Shown here: positions 44,471 through 56,845 of the stretch, piece by piece
Layout: each line of letters starts with the position of its first letter
Numbering within the stretch: position 1 is the first letter of the stretch
NCBI GenBank assembly: GCA_002633025.1
Contig: NMRB01001277.1
Span: forward strand, 101,489 to 165,488
Reading direction: 5' to 3'
Length of the DNA: 64,000 bases
Origin: Notospermus geniculatus
Taxonomy: Eukaryota; Nemertea; Pilidiophora; Heteronemertea; Lineidae
The notes under the pieces: model-generated
The model's input: the letters and a program-made list of their open reading frames with translations, nothing else
Told to the model about the DNA's origin: nothing
The model's database searches: none
Made by a program: the position numbers and the translations under genes

Positions 44471-47400
44471 ATTTACGACCGAAGGTGAAAAGATAATGTC
44501 TGCAGTTCATTATGTGCAACAATTAGGCCTATAATCTGAGGTAATTCATGGCCAGGCTGGACCCGCTTGCTTCAACTGCCATCAATACCAAAGTTCATGA
44601 CCCATCCGTTATCGGCCTGCTCCAGTTGCCATCATCATTTAGTCACAACTTGAATGGGTATTACCAAAAATAGATAAAGACCAGTTTTGGTATTACATTA
44701 ATTAAAGAACCCTATGTAAAGTCGACGCGGTTCAGCTTTTAACAGCCATAGGCCTGTATACAGAGTTGGTCTAAAAACGGGTCAGGACTTTCGCAGCCTA
44801 CTTTTTATATGTATATAATGAACTCAGTCTAATCCAGTACTTTTTGACAGTTCTGGTGAGGCAAATAAACCATTCAGCTTCTGACTGATTTACCGATGAA
44901 GTAGATCCAATGGTATATTGCGTGAAGCTTTCCAATCGCAAATGTCTAATGGCAGACAGCCTGTCAAATTATCACCTGCTTGCTCTCGTCTCCAAAAAGG
45001 CTGGATTATAAATGTCCAGTGGGAAATAGAACGGACGTTTTCCTTTTGAGTACCTAGATGGTTAAATGAGAAACAGGTGTCACTTGAAAGAGAAATGTTC
45101 CAACTCTTGGCTTGACTGCTGCTAATGTTCTGAGAGGTGAGATACCATAATATCCAAATTCGATATTTCGTGATGGCCTGGTCCATTAGTTGCTCCTCGA
45201 AACCACATTTCCCATAATACCCAAAGAACTTCTTTTTAGCCTGATTCCCTCATAACTGCGTGGTTGTTGTTCGGTCAAAACCCCACGTAACATATTCTGT
45301 ACCGGTATTTTGTGTGTTGATGAGCTCTCGAGATAGGCGTTAGACAAAAACTAAAGGCACTTGAAACGCTAGAATATCTCATCTTTCCTACTTCGGCAAC
45401 ACTTCGGAATTTCTGTGAGGTTAAAACTCAATCAGAACTGTACGGAAAGTGCTGCATGTTGTTCGCGCTTCCGTTTATACTTTACGTCTCACAAAGAAGA
45501 GGATATGAATATCTTTACTATCAATAACCACAGCACAACAGCATTTCAGTAACCTTCGATTTTATCTCTCGATTGTTACCAGCACGCCACTGAAGTGCAG
45601 GGCGTATACCCACGACCTTGCTGACGAGTTCTTGACAAGACATATGCAAATGGACAATAGATCTGTCGATAGCTTTCATTTGAAACGGCGTACAGGCGCG
45701 AAAATAGCACAGGAACCCCAAGTTGGGAGTGCAGAATCACTGTCATTTTAAGTGACCTATAACTAATCGAATTTTTTGGCTACTCTTTCTAGATTTATTT
45801 AACACGACGTTTCCACCAGTGTTCCCTGGTCGTTGTCAAGTGTGCAACGATTCACACTCACTGCACGATGTGTAAGGCCAAGTATTAATATAATATTATC
45901 AATGTGTATAACTTCAGTCACATTGGATATTCCGTAAAACTGTTACGTTAAAACTAGACCATTCACCATTTCAGAAGCAATTAACGACATATCAACATTC
46001 CTATCCATACTATGGCTGTGATTGTGAGGAAAATATACATGCAAATAATTCCAAGGTCAAACGAGGAGAATTGTGAGGCACTAATGTAGAAACGACACAT
46101 CGTGATTGGTTAAAAATCGGTTACAATATTGGTTACAAAATTACCAATGACGTACAACAAATAAAGGAAAGGGGAAATAATAATGCGTATTGTGTGTTAG
46201 CAAAAAAATAATTACCACCATTTATTCATTGTACCAGACTTCTGATGATGTGCAATAGGGAGATTATGGATTCACTGTCCAGTCTCGTTTCGGAGTTTTT
46301 TTTGTAACTTCCGGTACCCCTTATCGTACACGGCCCATGTAATGCAACCCGGTAGGGTAGGAGACAGATTTTTTTTGAGACTCTTGTTGCATGGTGGGGC
46401 ATTCCTGTGCAGGATACCTTTTGCAACCCTGTCGACGTCGGAATCTCTTGAGGCAGATGGGTTGGGAGTTGGTGGTCAGTGTCAGTGTGGATGGCCGTTG
46501 ACAGTCATTGATGAAAAATTTTATCTTCCAAACCATCAATTCATGGCCATCCCAGGGGACCATTCCCCTGATACTGATGAACACGAGACAAATAGCCTTC
46601 ATTTTATGACAATACACAGGACAAAAGGTGCAATAAGTGGCATTCATTGGTAACCACCATATTGTATCTTACAACATCTGTTAACAGAATAATGGTCATT
46701 TAGTCCGCAATCTACAGCATCATGTCAACAGGTTAATATGTTAACAGAATAATGGTCATCCAAGTCCCCATTCTACAGCATCATGTCAACAGATTAATGA
46801 GTTATTGTCTCTTTGCTCCTCTGTCCACTGCCCACATTCACTTCGGTATAAATGACTGCTTATTGATGGCAATATTCCTTGGTATGTAGTGTTGCGTGAT
46901 GGGATGATGCATCATACTAAATGTGATAAAAAGCCATTCACACCAATAATTTGGTAATGATGATTTTCTGGCCAGGAGTGTATCACAAGTCAATACAGAT
47001 TTTGAAATCGAACGTGGATGAATTACGCGATAACATGCAGCCGTTAGACTTATAATTCAACGGCTAATGCCAAGCTTCGTCCCTGTGGCAAGAGTATCTC
47101 TCTCGTTCCCATGAAAAAAAGCGTTTGAATGTTGCTTCTAAATTGGGTTGCAACACCAGCACCATGGGAGATTTCGAATTCATGGTCGGTTCGCCAAATC
47201 GAATATACGTTTATGTTGACGGGATACTGAAATTACCAGTACGTGAAAGAATATCCCCGGGCAATTTTGACTCGGTACATAACTGCTTGGGTACGAATGT
47301 TACTGGCCTTCTCTCTGCGGGCTTTCAAATTAACGTGAGGATGATTTTCCGTTTTAAATATGGACCCGAAGTGAACATGGCATCAATCTTGAGCCAACGG

Positions 47401-47644
47401 GGACATGAAGTGCCGCGTATTCGTGTAATGTGTCCATGGAAGTCGTAGGCCTTTGGATAATAAAGTTGATCGGCGCCGCCGGATGGAACTGTAAAATGGC
47501 AATTATCTCATGAGACAGCATTTGTTTCACCACTCATTATCGTCTCTTGCTATACCGGTATGAATTAATATTTCCCCTCCCTTTAATTCAATTCATTTCA
47601 AGGACTCTGGTTTGACGACGAATGAATAACTCTTTGTAGGCGAA
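44471..47644. other. Spacer upstream of receptor 2
   Basis: A 63-bp tandem repeat (two copies, 46,678-46,800, sharing TTAACAGAATAATGGTCAT) is the only clear structure. A 108-residue minus frame at 46,321-46,647 and a 107-residue plus frame at 47,125-47,448 show no family resemblance or splice context. The promoter of receptor 2 should lie here but I see no TATA box I would defend. Confidence 0.45.
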
Positions 47645-50600
47645 ATGGATAATGCGATGCTACCAACGATTACCCGAACTCTCTCCTGCCTTGTCTTAGG
47701 GTTGGTATTGGTTTCGTCACCCGTCAGGGCAAAATGTAACTTCAAAATAGGTAAGTGGGACTGTCGTATTCAATCCAATTCAAGGACACAGATCCGCCGC
47801 CCTCATCAGTATTAACCCTTTCACTGCCAGTGAATGGCAGTAACTGCATCAGTGGTTTTATATTCTAGGAGTTGTTGAAGGCCTCGCAGGGGAAAAAACA
47901 ACTTGGAAGGACCTTATCACTAATGCATATCAAAACTTCGTGACTGAAGACCCAGGTCTCAAGGCATTTGGTGTAGAAATTGTGTCCCTGCCCGTATCAC
48001 AGGGAACTAACTTTGAACAGCTCAAGAAAGGTAGGGGACGCTTCTAAACACCTCAGCATGATTATGCAGGCTCTTCCGAAGGCATCAATAATTGTTGCAG
48101 AAAAATTGAATTAATTAGGCTACCCGAAACAATTTCGTGTTGATGGGCCGGAAAATTAAAGTATTTTTGTGAATTATATGTGAGTGGTTATCTCGCGTGA
48201 TGTTCTATAGACATCCTTTATTTTTGCCAGCTCACAAAGTCATCGAGGGAAGTGATGTCAGTGCGATATTTGGTCCCGTCTATGCGCCATTCCTCTCAGC
48301 CGCAGCCGAGTACAACCTGCCGTACATATCAAGTGATGTAACACAGACACAACTGCACCGCGATGAAAACCCCCTTCTTAATCTCTTACCCGATGTAAAG
48401 GAGATCGTGAAGGCCGTCGATAGAATCACCGTCAAATACGAATGGAACGACGTGGCCGTCATCTACGATTCAGGAACTGGTAAGATAGTGTAGTCTTTTT
48501 CAGAATGCCCCCGCAATGTTAACACTTGGTTGACGCTCGTAAAGATGGGATGGACCCAACCTCGTCCCCAGGGGTATAGTTCGCTCAGACAACCTCGGAC
48601 CACTCGCTCACTAACGCGACGCGACCGCCATATTGTCAGAAAGCGAACTATGCCCCTGGGGACGAGGTTGGGGATGGACCATGAACTTTTTTTTATTGCA
48701 CTGTCAAAGTAGCGATAGTTTCTCATGGTTGATTTCCATAGGGGCCGTGGATGGCCGAAGACAAGTGATCTCATTCGTCAATAAATGCCGGGGCGGATCC
48801 AGGATTTTTGCAGGATGGGGCTTGAGCTATTGGAGGGCAGTTCTACTGCTCACTCTCTCACTTACACTCACTGTTAACTATAGTGGCTGTGCGATGGGAG
48901 AATGGAATGAAATGTAAATCGAGCAGTATTAACAATAACAATAATTGTATTGTTTACTTTCCCCTTCACACTTTTTTGGTCGTACGATGGTATAATCGAA
49001 TGGTTTGTAAATCCAGCACTACGATGCCAATTACATGTTTAATGTAAATAGGAGACCTGGAAAAAAGCAATTTCAATTCTGAGAATAAACCACACTTCAG
49101 ATGAACCACTGACTGTATGCAGTTTCAATGTACTTGTGCACATGTATATCGGTCGAGTCTTTTGGTGTTATTTCTGCTGGCACAATCTGACAATATTCTC
49201 CAAGAACAGAAAATAATTCTGCTTTTTCCTTTTGGTCTTCATAAATTTTCCATGGCGTATGAAACCTTTCCGTTCCCAGGTGTCTACCTACTTGAAAGTC
49301 TGGTCCAGCGGCATAACGGCCGTGTCAAGGCTTGGCGGATGAACTCGGCATTCCAGGTTGAGGATATCAGGCGGGACCTGTTGGACATCAGGAAGGCTCT
49401 CATCAGAGTCATCATTGTGGCCTGTGAGCCAAAGTTGACTCAGTCCATTTTAGGGGAGGTAAGTATTAAATGAATGGAAGTAGATACACGTTGCGGAATC
49501 AGAATTTCATCTGGCATGGTGTTTTGCAAGGGAGGAATTTTGACCTGGTGAAAAATTGCGATGACCATTAGTGAATCACCTTAGATTCCCTTTGTGCACA
49601 AGATTTACAACATGGTCATTACATAATAGTGTTTGGTTAATAAATTGGTGATTATTGGCCATACATGGTAAATGTGTTTGCAATGCTTGCTTCTATCACT
49701 ACCAACTGGGGACATCCGTTGTGGGACGGCCAATATCGGACGATGTTCCGGTGGTAAATAAAACAAAATATTTTATTCGTTGTCATACATGTAGATGTTT
49801 ATTCATGTATAAAAAGCAATGGTGGAGTATCAAAGGCAAAACCTTTTCCACTATTACGATCTATAATTTCCCATGAAAATCCCGTTTGAAGTTTTTTAAA
49901 AATCTTCTTTTTCAGGCCTTAAGGTTCAGCATGCTATCGCAAAGCTTTTTCTGGCTCCTCACTTCACTGGTAAGTCTACAGGCTATATCATCCTGTGCAT
50001 CAGACCAAAAATAGGAAGCCATACACTTACAAAACGAAATCAGCTTCAGCCTTGAATGCGGGCTGTAACATAATTTCTTACGGCGTGTTCATCATCATGT
50101 GGGAGGGACCCAGCACCCATGCAGCGCATGCAGTAGCCTAGTTTTTACACTACAATATCATCATGATCCCATCTCGGCACTCAGAAGTACTTCATATCAC
50201 GAATAGACCTTTAAATACGTGACAGACTAATGGGTAGTAAAAGATAATGAGTGATGACAGGAAGCCATGAAGAGGATTGCAAAGAATTTTTCTAAATTCT
50301 TTAATAGCATTTCTGCTTGAATTGTTTATATTCTGACATTTGCATCTTCCATCTGACAGTTTTGAATGAAGTCGATTATTAACATGGATATAATAATTAC
50401 CTGAACAAATTTTAAAATCCACTTCATCATAATGTAGGTGAAGGAAGTCGTCGAAAAAAAATCTGATTGTTGCGGCTTAAAACAATGGTTCATTGTTAAG
50501 CACCCTCTTCAGCTTGGTTTCTTTTCGATCCAATTCTGCTGACAGTGGCAGTTTATAATTGTAACCCAGCCTGGGAACAAGCAGACACAAGTCTCCCAGG

Positions 50601-53600
50601 AGGGATGGTTACAACACAAAAGCTGAAATCAATTTAGCTGTTACATGTACGAAGAGAGGCTATTCTTCAGCAATGAGTTGATGACAAAGACTAGTCAATA
50701 GCCTTGTCAATTGCTGGAGACTTGTGCCTGGTTTTCCTAGACTGGGTCACACTAAGACCGGTTCGAGTATAAACCGGGCCTTACTTTACACGCTACTGAT
50801 CCTATGACGGGAGAATAAGGCCTTATCATCCACCCTGTTCAGCTGTTCGTACAGAAAAGGTGTTCGGTGCCAACTTCGTTGAGCCGTGCAAAGAGGCAGT
50901 GCAGTTACTAGTAAATGTATTTAAAATACCCTGGTTCTGATAAAATTATACGTATTTCCATAAAGGAGTCTTCCTTCATGGTACCTCTAATTCTTTCAAT
51001 TTTTCAATTACTTTTTGTAAAGTTTGTTAGGTAGATGATCTAGTATGCAGTACGCATTGTAGCCTACTCTTGAACCAAATGACACTGCTACAATTGCTGC
51101 TTCCGCTTCTGCTGCTTATGGGCGGAGAATTCTGTTGTCAATACATGTATTTGTAGTGATGAAACATTTGATTATTTTTTTCAAGGGAAGGCATCAGGTA
51201 AAGTATTTATATCACTCAATTGCCTTTTTTGTGAAGATGGCCGATGGTTGTTCTTCACTATGGTAACTGGTTGCACTACTGATCGTATGTGGAATTTTCG
51301 GATTGAGTATTCATAAACAAGGCCTCAGGCCTCTGCGTATTCTATCCGATCCAGAAGAGTTTTGTTCAAACTGGCCTCCTTGCACTGTGGCCAATCTGGA
51401 TGAATTCCATCTAAGGTCGATTCACAATAAAGAGAATAACCTAATCGACCGATTCAAATGATAACGATGCGAAAAATATGACAGTGAGTGCCATCCCAGT
51501 GTTGTCACCATACTAATTGCTGTCACACAGTCACTAGCCAGGGGCGTCGGAGCGTTTTGCCTATGGATGTCGTCTGGGGGGGGGGCTGAAATTTGCAATG
51601 GAACTGGGGGAGCCTCACGCGACAAAGAAAGGTGCATGACACCAGCGCCGAAGGCGCGAAGCCGCAGCGGGGNCCCCCCCCCTGCTCCGACGCCCCTGAC
51701 TAGCTGAACAACTTGACGGCATAGTCTTTGGACAGTTACTATCTGACAGCAAACTTTCGACAGAAAACTGTCACGTGGAGCAGCGCCTTTAGTGTTCCAA
51801 TGTGATCGCCTCGTCTTGTCAGAAATCTTGTACTTCTATCAGACTTTGGAATGGTGTCGGTTGTTCTGTGTGCAAGGCTGTCTTAGAGGAGGCAGTATTT
51901 CAAGGTGCATATGGTAAACTGTGTGCGATTCTTTCACTGTTTTATTTTGTGTTGGTTCGAGGCGTTGGGTTGCTCTATGATTTTAAAGCCATGTAATGTC
52001 CGGAACGGTTCCAGAGAACTCAAACATCCTTATGTCTGCAAAGGTTCCAAAATGTGTCTCGCTGCCACCAAACGTGGACGTTGACTTTCTGAAAGTGGCT
52101 TTTGTCGTTTTTTCCTTTTGCTTTCTTGCCTCCAAACGGCTTCTGCTTTTTGCCTTTTTTGTCTTAGGCTTGAAAAGAGAAAATTTTTGTCGTTGGTCAT
52201 GTTGAAAAAAGATTTAATACATGTATTATGTAAATCGATGGAACTCAGCTGTTACGAGAACGAACTTCATGTTATCATAAAGACATGACGTAGACGATTT
52301 TTTGCGTGCTTGGACGCACGGGCTGACAATTTTGAACTTCTGAAAAATCCATCAAGTATGAAAACAGCCAATCAAGTGCCAGTGTTGTTGGCGTGAACGA
52401 AATCTTTGTTCTCGTCAACAAATTTCATAACGGTATTCATTTACCACAATGACGTCGCGTTGGTCGAATGACCTTGACCGAAACGTTCTAAGAGCGACCT
52501 TAATGTTCGTCCTTGACCTCTATCTGCTTCACATTTTTAGAATCCATACCACGTTGACTTCGACGGCATCAAAAATACAGGTGTTCGTCTAATCGTGTTC
52601 AGATCACTGAAGGAGACATCAAATACTAGGAACCCAGCAGTACCCCAAAAGGACCTTATCCACGTAGCTTTGGCTAGTGACTCAGTAAAGATAATATTAA
52701 ATGGTTTCAAAAAGATTAGCCAAGGACCAGACTGCAGTACACAAAATTTGGCATCTGATTTGAAAAAGGTAAGTGTAAGTGACAGCAGAACGGTTGCACA
52801 CTGAATGGCCTTAATGCACTGTCCCGCAGGATAAGGTTATCGTAACATATCATGCCCCTAAACCATCTTGACAGTAACAAATTTTACTTGTTCCATAATA
52901 TTTTCATGCAACTGGCCAGCGTGCCTGACGTTTTTTGACAGGCTGACCAAATATCCAATGGACTGGTTAGTGTTTGTTTTTCACTTGTGGAGACGAATCG
53001 TTAATGCTGACGATCAATTCTCACTGCGTGATATGTCCATCGTTTCACCAGTTGATATTTGGCATGTTTGCCAATCTGACTGAATGGGCTTCATATCATT
53101 AATCGTTTTAACCCAAGTCCGTCATAAAATGTTTGAATGTGTGTAGGAGCGACAAGCGGAAACACGATTTTCTGCACAATGTTTGAACAGTCCCACGTCA
53201 TTTATCAATTATTGTCTCCTAAGTACCAGTTCAAACTCACCATCACGCCCCAACCAATATTAGCAGCATTCACATCAGAAATATTTGCTGGCTAAAATGT
53301 CCTTTTTTCAGTCTATAGATTAGATTGTGTCTGGGCTTTTTTTCTAGCCTGTATCAACAGCGGCCATAAAATAACTGATGCATTAACATCGATTAAAGCA
53401 TTTCGACATTTTGCACAGAAAGTTACAAAAAAATTGTCTTTTTTTTCCAAAATGTAATGTAGGGCCGACACCACTCATTAGAATATTGTCTATGTAATTT
53501 ACAGGCAAAAGTGGAAGGCAACCTCGGAACGGTATCCTTCAATCCGGATGGTACGAGGGCTTCGTTCACTCTGGACATCATGGCACTCACACCGTACGGA

Positions 53601-53883
53601 TTAGTTAAGGTGAGGACTGAAACTTTACTGGCTACCCAGTTTAGAGTGACTACGTAATGAACATTTTTTACTCTGGTATAATTTCTCAGTATAAAGTTGA
53701 TGCCAATAAGCGATATATTTGTAGATTTCTCCATTTTAATTCTTATAGGTTGGATCATGGGATTCAACTGTCGATGACCCGTACAACTTGATTATAAAGA
53801 AGGTTGACGATTGGGGAAATCTGACCAGTGTTGAATTTGACCTTCCATTCGGAAAGAAGTTGCTGAGAGTTGTGACAATACTT
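47645..53883 (+). CDS. Receptor 2 exons 1-8: signal peptide and amino-terminal domain
   Basis: The signal peptide includes LSCLVLGLVLVSSPVRA. The domain follows with GVVEGLAGEKTTWKDLITNA, SAIFGPVYAPFLSAAAEYNL, YEWNDVAVIYDSGTG, DIRRDLLDIRKALIRVIIVA and AKVEGNLGTVSFNPDG. WNDVAVIY and the DIRRDLL helix are typical of the receptor superfamily. Exons 4, 5, 7 and 9 equal those of receptor 1 in length. Confidence 0.85.
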
Positions 53884-56845
53884 GTAAGTACATGTACCTC
53901 ATATCAGACACGTTTGGAGCTCCTTGTTGATCTTGAAAGTCTGGGTAATAGAAGAAGTTCCCTTATGACGTGATACCCCTGCAGGTGGCGGCAAAGTCAG
54001 CACCGAATTTACCGACGGTATACGTTGATCAGTTCCTGTTTTTGCCGATATTTTTTTATTCCTCCAATTCTACAAGATTCTGTAAAAACATTTTATCGCC
54101 CAATCAGGAGGCTCCTTTTGTCAGTTACAAAGATGGCGCTGAAAACAAGACGGGGAATGATAGATTCGAAGGTTACTGCATCGATCTGCTGGAGAAAGTA
54201 GCTGAAATACATAAGTTTGATTACGAAATTTACCTCGTCCCCGACGGAAAGTTTGGTGCCAAGCAAGAAGATAACGACTCCTGGGATGGAATCATGGGGG
54301 AGCTGATGACAAATGTACGTACACGTTCTTTGTCATATGCACTTCAGCACATACTATGTACAGGAAGTTGTAGTGCAGGAAAGGTGAACGGGCCACTAAG
54401 TCAAATATGGAGATTACACTGACAAAATAAAATAAAATGCACGATGATATTGAATGATAATAGCTTTTTGTAGGTCTCTTGTTTTCGTGAATTATTGGCA
54501 GTAAAGCTAGTCGCCGAATTCTGCCGTCGTACTATACTATTAGGAAGGTTTAGAAATCAAATGATAAACGTAAACGTCAACGACAACGTTATTTTTGTAC
54601 CGAAAATGCAATATAGAAATTCTGGTTAATGTGTAGTATGAAAAATATCGTTGTCGATAAAGTTTCGTTGATCGTTTGATTTCTAAACCTCCCTAATAAC
54701 AGAGTGTAAACGGACGTCTGCAATCTGATTTCAGAAAGCTGACATGGCGGTAGCCTCGCTGACAATCAATGTTCAGCGAGAAAAAGCGGTGGACTTCTCG
54801 AAACCTTTCATGAATCTCGGCATTAGTATCCTCATGAAAAAGCCAGAGAGAGAACCATCTTTCTTCCAATTTACAGAACCTCTCTCCATATACGTATGGA
54901 TCTCAGTTTTCGTAGCATTTATCTTAGTCAGTGTGGTATTATTTTTTCTGGACAAAATCTGTCCCTCCAAAGACATCAATGTCCGATTTGACATGAAAGA
55001 AAGCCTGTGGTTTACATACGGTGCCCTCGTACAGGCCGGAACTGAGACATTACCCAGAACTCTTTGCGGCCGAATTCTCACAAGCTCGTGGTGGTTTTTC
55101 TCTCTTATCTTGATATCATCGTATACCGCCAATTTAGCAGCGTTTCTAACTGTGAGTAAAATAAACTCGCCCATAAAGGGCGTCACTGACCTTGTAGGTC
55201 AAACCAAGGTCGATTACGGGACCGTCCTTCACAGCCAAGTGATGATGTTCTTTAAGAACTCAAAGATAGAGACATTTGAAAAGATGTGGGCGGTCATGTC
55301 AACCATGGATGAGCACATGATCGAAAGTTCTGATCAAGGCCTACAGCGTGTTGAGAACTCAACGGGAGATTACGCGTTTTTGTGGGACTCGCCAGTGGTA
55401 AAGTACCAAACGACCTTGAAATGTGACCTTATGGAGGTCGGTCATCCGTTTGACTCAAAGGGATATGGGATCGGGGTACCGCCTGGTGCCCCCTACCGGG
55501 ACCACTTAACTATGGCAATACTGAAGCTGAACGAAGAGGGAGTACTTCAGGAATTGGAGGATAGGTACGTAGTAAGCGCCAAAAGTAACCTTTTAATCAC
55601 ACAGTCGTCTAGGGTATCTTGTCGGACACATCAACGAACAGTTATAACAGTTAATCGTGAGAAAGGTCTATGAAGTGCAATTTCGGAGGGTTCAGTCGTT
55701 AGAATAGCTTTCAATAATGTTTGCCGACACTTTCCACAGCAAAAAGACAATCATGAAATCAGACCGTTGCCTGACTGCCGGCTGGAGTTGGAATCAAAGG
55801 CATGATACCATGATACGTTCAAGGTTACTTTTTGCGCTGCATCTGTTATGGTACATGCACCATTAGTCTCCTCTCTGTCATTATTGCACTAAGTTCTTCC
55901 ACATTCTATAACAGTGAACGTTGCATTCTATCCAGAACAGAACATAAAGGACTTGATTCTTCTTTATCTTCTAAGACTTAGAGCATGTCTTTCTCCTTGC
56001 ACAGTCATAATAGTTCAAATTCAACCAAATTTTCGCTTGGCCGTTTGGTGCCGTGTATCATTACATACGCATGCCCCTACACAAGAGACCTACTAGTATC
56101 TCGACGTTGCTACAGCCTACTTTTCGATTAGTGTGCATTGTGTAGATTTAGAGTAATCATAGACCTATGGCACCATCGTCCATGGTGCCATAGGTCCCGT
56201 CTATGACGGAAATTCGGTTGAATTTGAAATGCTTGTATTCAAATCTCATCTTGTATAAAAGTATCACGTTTTGTTCATTGAGTGAAAACGGAATGATTTA
56301 GGTCATTAACTTTTCCGCTCCCAACGTTGGCAACCATGATGGCGTCGTCGGTCGTCTGATTGCAGGTGGTGGCGGGATAGTAAATGCCCGGATGATTCCT
56401 CGAGTACTGCCAGCGTCCATAAAGAACTCACACTTGAGATGGTTGCCGGAGTTTTCTTCCTCCTTATTGCTGGAGTGGTCGTTTCGGCTGTCGTCTGCGC
56501 CATTGAGTGGAAATGGCGGAAGCGGAAGTCACAGATGGCAAGTTAAACCTTCGCCTTGTGAACATTTGGTTAATTTTCAACAGGGCAGTAGGCTATTTAC
56601 TTCATTTTCTTAATTCGTAAATCCTCCTAAGGAGAATATGACATCGAAAAGGTAAGTCAACGTTCCGAACAGAACTAACGTACTCGACCGAATACATTCT
56701 TGGCCTTTTTCAGAAACCAAAAGGCGAAGAAAAAAGTAACTCAACCTTCATTCCAAGAGCAAAACAAGATAGGAAAAAAGAGCCAAACAAGTATTATGAC
56801 TGGATGCCGGAGAGTGTACCTGGAAAAGAGGAGCACAACGTGTAA
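47645..56845 (+). CDS. Ionotropic glutamate receptor 2 (AMPA/kainate/delta superfamily)
   Basis: Twelve exons in consistent phase: 47645-47750, 47869-48030, 48231-48479, 49280-49458, 49916-49969, 52541-52768, 53505-53609, 53749-53883, 54108-54314, 54735-55564, 56366-56537, 56714-56845; 852 residues. Architecture as receptor 1: signal peptide, amino-terminal domain, S1, M1, pore loop, M3, S2, M4, tail. The last intron needs a GC donor (ATG|GCAAGT at 56,538). The last two exons recur at 58,202-58,373 and 58,545-58,673 in the duplicated block. A candidate poly(A) signal lies at 57,513. It is a tandem paralog of receptor 1, with the ligand site altered in a parallel way. Confidence 0.9.
48555..48673. 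mobile_element. Hairpin MITE in receptor 2 intron 3
   Basis: CCCAACCTCGTCCCCAGGGG and TATAGTTCGCT arms return inverted at 48,640-48,673. It is non-coding. A fragment with a GGATCCAGG hAT-like end lies just downstream, at about 48,785. Confidence 0.7.
50573..50747. mobile_element. Imperfect inverted-repeat element in receptor 2 intron 5
   Basis: ACCCAGCCTGGGAACAAGCA at the left and the diverged reverse complement (…GACTTGTGCCTGG…CTAGACTGGGT) at the right, sharing ACAAGTCTCC in inverted form. 175 bp, non-coding. Confidence 0.6.
51539..51698. mobile_element. MITE with CAGGGGCGTCGGAGC ends and ACTAGC duplication
   Basis: The left end CAGGGGCGTCGGAGC and the right end GCTCCGACGCCCCTG are exact inverted repeats; ACTAGC flanks both sides (51,533-51,538 and 51,699-51,704). 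An N at 51,673 sits between G and C runs inside it. The duplication length and the ends suggest a hAT-type origin. Confidence 0.75.
54108..55564 (+). CDS. Receptor 2 exons 9-10: S1, M1, pore, M3, S2
   Basis: S1: TGNDRFEGYCIDLLEKVAEI, YLVPDGKFGAKQEDNDSWDG. Exon 10 is a single 830-nt exon holding ASLTINVQREKAVDFSKPF (Thr and Arg of the binding motif kept, Pro replaced by Ser), M1, the pore entry GALVQAGTETLPRTL with Gln at the Q/R site, the canonical M3 SSYTANLAAFLTV, and S2 with YGTVLHSQVMMFFKNSK and YAFLWDSPVVKYQTTLKCDL. Receptor 1 has two introns in this stretch. Confidence 0.93.
54540..54697. mobile_element. MITE in receptor 2 intron 9
   Basis: TTAGGAAGGTTTAGAAATCA and its near-exact inverse TTTGATTTCTAAACCTCCCT bound 158 bp of AT-rich sequence, ending about 38 bp before exon 10. 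Confidence 0.75.
56156..56207. repeat. Perfect hairpin upstream of receptor 2 exon 11
   Basis: GACCTATGGCACCAT, a five-base loop CGTCC, then the exact inverse, extended by GTCTA/TAGAC-like flanks. It could fold in RNA or DNA; no function is evident. Confidence 0.6.
56366..56845 (+). CDS. Receptor 2 exons 11-12: M4 and C-terminal tail
   Basis: Exon 11 completes Arg and reads WWRDSKCPDDSSS, then M4 (MVAGVFFLLIAGVVVSAVVC) and KWRKRKSQM. Exon 12 (KPKGEEKSNSTFIPRAK to EEHNV) needs entry in phase 0, supplied by a GC donor after ATG at 56,537. Using GTTAAA at 56,542 instead gives a ten-residue basic end, and reading through gives a TAA after Ser. Confidence 0.75.

Noticed and set aside
43101-44534. 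Frames of 143-182 residues between the receptor genes
   Set aside because: They cross MITE hairpins A and B and repeat between copies; not genes.
46321-46653. Opposed frames of 108 (minus) and 103 (plus) residues
   Set aside because: No recognisable domain or neighbouring exons; may be decayed transposon sequence, but I cannot show it.
47125-47448. 107-residue plus frame upstream of receptor 2
   Set aside because: No signal peptide, domain or splice relation to receptor 2; probably chance.
54773-55186. 137-residue minus frame inside receptor 2 exon 10
   Set aside because: Antisense shadow of the strongly conserved receptor exon.
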